Position numbers and translations under genes: made by a program. Below, piece after piece: positions 61,331 through 64,000 of a DNA stretch of 64,000 nt; positions within the stretch are counted from its first letter, which is position 1; every line of letters starts with the position of its first letter. This DNA is from Dictyophora rubrovolvata (taxonomy: Eukaryota; Basidiomycota; Agaricomycetes; Phallales; Phallaceae). The stretch is from assembly GCA_029959195.1 (NCBI GenBank), contig CP114122.1:2108001-2172000 (forward strand), read 5' to 3'. The notes under the pieces were generated by a model that did no database searches, was not told where the DNA came from, and saw nothing but the letters and a program-made list of their open reading frames with translations.

Positions 61331-61784
61331 GCTTGGAGGTGCGGGTGGGGTCGCTTAAAGGTCACGCTTGTCACGCTTGTCACGCAGCGTCACCGACACA
61401 GTTCTTATGCACCAGCACAACGCACAAACAACGTTTTCGAATGTAAGTTTAGAAACAGGTAGATCTTCTTCTAATTGTAATGATACTGCTTGTGTTTTTT
61501 AAACAAGATAATTGCGAATAGAAATCAGTTTCCCACTTTGCGATTTATGTGCGATCGTCGACGGTCGTGACTCGTGGCGGTTGTTTGACTTGTTCTGAAC
61601 TCCGTGATTGAATCGGCAAATCAACCTATTGAATAGAAATATATCCATCGGATGGCCAAAATAATACACCTCATAAAAGTCGTATCATGGACAAAAACCC
61701 CCCATCGTCAATCCTTAACACCCTAGCGTCACTCAGCTTTACACAACTCACTTAAACACAACTCAGTCGCTCTTTTACTTGTCC
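61331..61784. other. Divergent intergenic region
   Basis: The shared upstream region of the Rmd1-type gene and the secreted lectin-like gene. Apart from the tandem repeat at 61361-61385, nothing is evident. Confidence 0.4.
61361..61385. repeat. Tandem GTCACGCTT repeat upstream of the Rmd1-type start
   Basis: GTCACGCTT occurs at 61361-61369 and 61370-61378, and GTCACGC again at 61379-61385, a 9-bp period. It begins about 30 bp upstream of the ATG, so it is in the promoter or 5' UTR. The core CGTGAC/GTCACG also recurs before LSm8 and Polo kinase. Confidence 0.5.
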
Positions 61785-63625
61785 ATGAAGCCTTCGTTTA
61801 GAGCTCTCTCGGCCTTGACCTTCTTGGCTGTGTCTTTTACGGTCTCAGCACAAGTTCCTCCGTATGTTAGGCTACTAAAAATTAGTCAATGGCCGTTAAC
61901 TTCTGGGTAGATATCTCGGTGCTCTCTTGATCGAGCCAGGAAACGACTCCAGTAAAATTACTATCAAATCCTTCTTCCAAATTTTCTGATAAAATTGTAA
62001 CTTTTAGGCAAATGTCTGACGGCCGCATCTGACACTAACGGTGCCGCTGTTACCATCCAAACATGTACCGGAGCTACTGCTCAACAATGGACTTTTACTA
62101 ACGGCGTTATAACCGTATTTGGTGATAAATGCCTTGATGTTACGAACGGTGCAAACACCGATGGTACTAAGCTGCAGATTTGGACCTGCACCGACAATGA
62201 CGCCAATCAGCAATGGTATTATAACTTCTGGGTCAATCAACTTTCGTGGAAAGACAAAAACAAGTGTTTAGATCTCACCGATGGAAACTTAAACGACGGA
62301 AACCCGGTTAGTTGTACCCCTTATCTTTCATTGCGACCTTGATAAGTTTGTAGGTTCAAATATGGGATTGCTCCTGGGGAGACTCCAATCAGGTATATCC
62401 GATTTACTCGCATTGGAACCAGATGATTTACTTTCAGTATTTTTAGATATGGAATACTGGATACTCGTATGGCAGCTTACCCGCTAAGTCAGAAAACGGT
62501 CAATCCGGAACCAATACATGCGGTTCCGATTCTCCCGGCTCGATGTGTCAAACAGCTTGGATAAAGTAAGTTCGGGCCACCACACCCAATAGCAGACGGT
62601 ACTAACTTTGATACTCATAAGTTCGGCTGAAGATTTCTGCCTGTAAGCCTTTGTCTACTTTGGTTATTTAGCCTTATCTTTCGTTTTCGCGATAGCTTTG
62701 CCCCTCCTAATCCTAATGGCGACATCGGGGACACTGAACGAATTGAGGTAACCTATTGCACCAAATCAGGACGAGGAACACAGGTCATTCCCAACGGGGC
62801 ACTCAAAGGCGTCCACTTCGTCAAAACACCCGACTATGTTCAAGTAACCGGCGTGGGCGATTTAACGACGATAAATATTGCCCAGGGTGACGCTGGAGGT
62901 GAACTTGATCCTCACGGTGCAGACGGAAATGGGAACCCTATTGGAGGTCTTGTTTTCGGAAACAGCTTTGGCCGGGCATTGCAATATCATGAATGGACCA
63001 TGTTCGTTTCTGCTAACCAATTTTGTTTCCGAGCATGTGTGCGTCTTGACTCTTTTGATCTCTTCACTTGAAGGAGTCTAACCGGTTAGCCACAAATAGG
63101 TTGGACCAAGGGCTGCTGAACTTTGTCAACATATTGTAAGATACTTGCTTCCAGCGTTGGTAATAGTCGAATATCTAAACTGTTTTAATAGTACGATGAG
63201 ATGGGCTGTGACTGGGTATATTTTCTTTATTAAGTTTTGAGAAAACTCATTGATACTTTTTCCTATTCAAGAACATGCGTGAGTTGATTGAATCACCGGT
63301 CGCGAATCTCACTAGCAAAACTAGACTAACCAATTTCAACATTCAGCGGCAAATTATTCGCCTGACGTATTTGAAGACTGTTTAGGGGACGATGAGTGAG
63401 TTAGATATGGATTTTATCGAAAAAAATCAATTGATAGTTCACGCTACTAGCCTTCCGATGGGAGTCTATGGCACGTCTACATGGCATCAAGGGACTAGCC
63501 CCACACCGCCAGCACATCCAGTCGCGTCGAGCAGTAGCTGCACGGCTATTCCAACTGTCAGCGTCAGTCCCGTACAACGTCGGAGCTTAGGGATGGAAAA
63601 CAATCGCCACCGCAAAAGTCATTGA
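61785..63625 (+). CDS. Secreted ricin-B lectin plus macrofage-activating-glycoprotein-like protein
   Basis: The ATG at 61785 begins MKPSFRALSALTFLAVSFTV, a signal peptide with likely cleavage after VSA. The first domain is a beta-trefoil (CBM13/ricin-B): GKCLTAASDTNGAAVTIQ, QQWTF, DKCLDVTNGANTDGTKLQIW, QQWYY and CLDLTDGNLNDGNPVQIW, with the QxW repeats expected. An intron then joins NQIWNTGYSYGSLP to GQSGTNTCGSDSPGSMCQTA, EDFCLFAPPNPNGDIGDTER, DYVQVTGVGDLTTI, GGELDPHGADGNGNPIGG, NQFCFRAC, DEMGCDWNMPANY and PMGVYGTSTWHQG. This is the basidiomycete macrofage-activating-glycoprotein domain. The protein is extracellular, Cys-rich and likely to bind glycans. It stops at 63625 after a Ser-rich, basic tail. 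Confidence 0.85.
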
Positions 63626-64000
63626 ACGTAGGGAAATTTGAAATATGTATGTATATCGAGGGCCTGACAGGGCTTTTCGTTTAGAGTTGTCGACGTCATT
63701 AATGTGTATAGTTGAATGGACACAGGACATTTGAAAAATATTCACAATTTTTTGAATTGGTAATGTTTTTTTTTAAAAAAGAAATACTCCTTGTGTGGCC
63801 GGAATGCCTGAAAGAATTACTGTTCCACGAGCCAGTTCATTTATATTATATATATATGCATGGCGTTCCGCCATATCAAAACCAGTCACGACTAGCCACT
63901 GCCAGCAATCGTAAACATTTATTAACTTTCAGAAAGACTGGTGGAATTTTCTACCTTATTCCTCAAAGCGAGATACAATGGTTTTGAAGTTACGTTACTT
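63626..64000. other. 3' flank
   Basis: A TATATATATG run near 63845 and T/A runs are the only features. No gene start is seen before the window ends. Confidence 0.4.

Overview
The window is nuclear DNA of a mushroom-forming basidiomycete (Agaricomycetes). The evidence is dense short GT-AG introns (about 50-75 nt), several protein families known mainly from that class (a ricin-B/macrofage-activating-glycoprotein secreted protein, a WW-like multi-pass membrane family, a beta-rich single-pass membrane protein), and conserved eukaryotic housekeeping genes. I see no rRNA, tRNA, CRISPR array or intact transposon. Gene models were built by hand from reading frames, splice sites and remembered family motifs, so internal exon edges are less certain than identities.

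Layout. 1-2.2 kb: 3' part of a protein kinase with a nuclease-like N-terminal region. 2.2-4.5 kb: gene-poor, with a Helitron-type 3' terminus at 4061-4090. 4.5-8.1 kb: a KEN-box protein, a Tlg1/syntaxin-6-type SNARE (minus) and the 18S rRNA dimethylase Dim1 (plus), the last two sharing a 130-bp divergent promoter. 8.8-13.5 kb: assimilatory nitrite reductase with about 20 introns. 14.7-18.8 kb: two membrane proteins. 19.9-22.1 kb: a mahogunin-like RING E3 ligase. 23.7-28.0 kb: condensin subunit Cnd3/Ycg1. 28.3-29.2 kb: a LAMTOR2/roadblock protein. 30.3-32.7 kb: a WW-like membrane protein. 33.3-36.9 kb: an ALY/Yra1-type RNA-binding protein and the mitochondrial GTPase Mtg1. 37.9-40.4 kb: a disordered protein. 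40.4-45.0 kb: gene-poor. 45.0-49.0 kb: a Zn2Cys6 transcription factor. 50.2-50.8 kb: a small secreted protein. 53.7-56.5 kb: Polo kinase. 57.0-57.7 kb: an acidic protein. 58.4-58.9 kb: LSm8. 59.4-61.3 kb: an Rmd1/DUF155 protein. 61.8-63.6 kb: a secreted lectin-like glycoprotein.

There is no operon-like system. Two threads link genes. Polo kinase, condensin and the KEN-box protein all suggest mitosis, and each has CACGTG close upstream; two of them share the 10-mer CACGTGATCG. Nitrite reductase has GATAAG sites and a palindrome upstream, but no nitrate reductase or nitrate transporter next to it in this window.

The most striking structural feature is the start of the Zn2Cys6 factor. Its zinc cluster can be read only if it is split over several tiny exons, including a 9-nt microexon.
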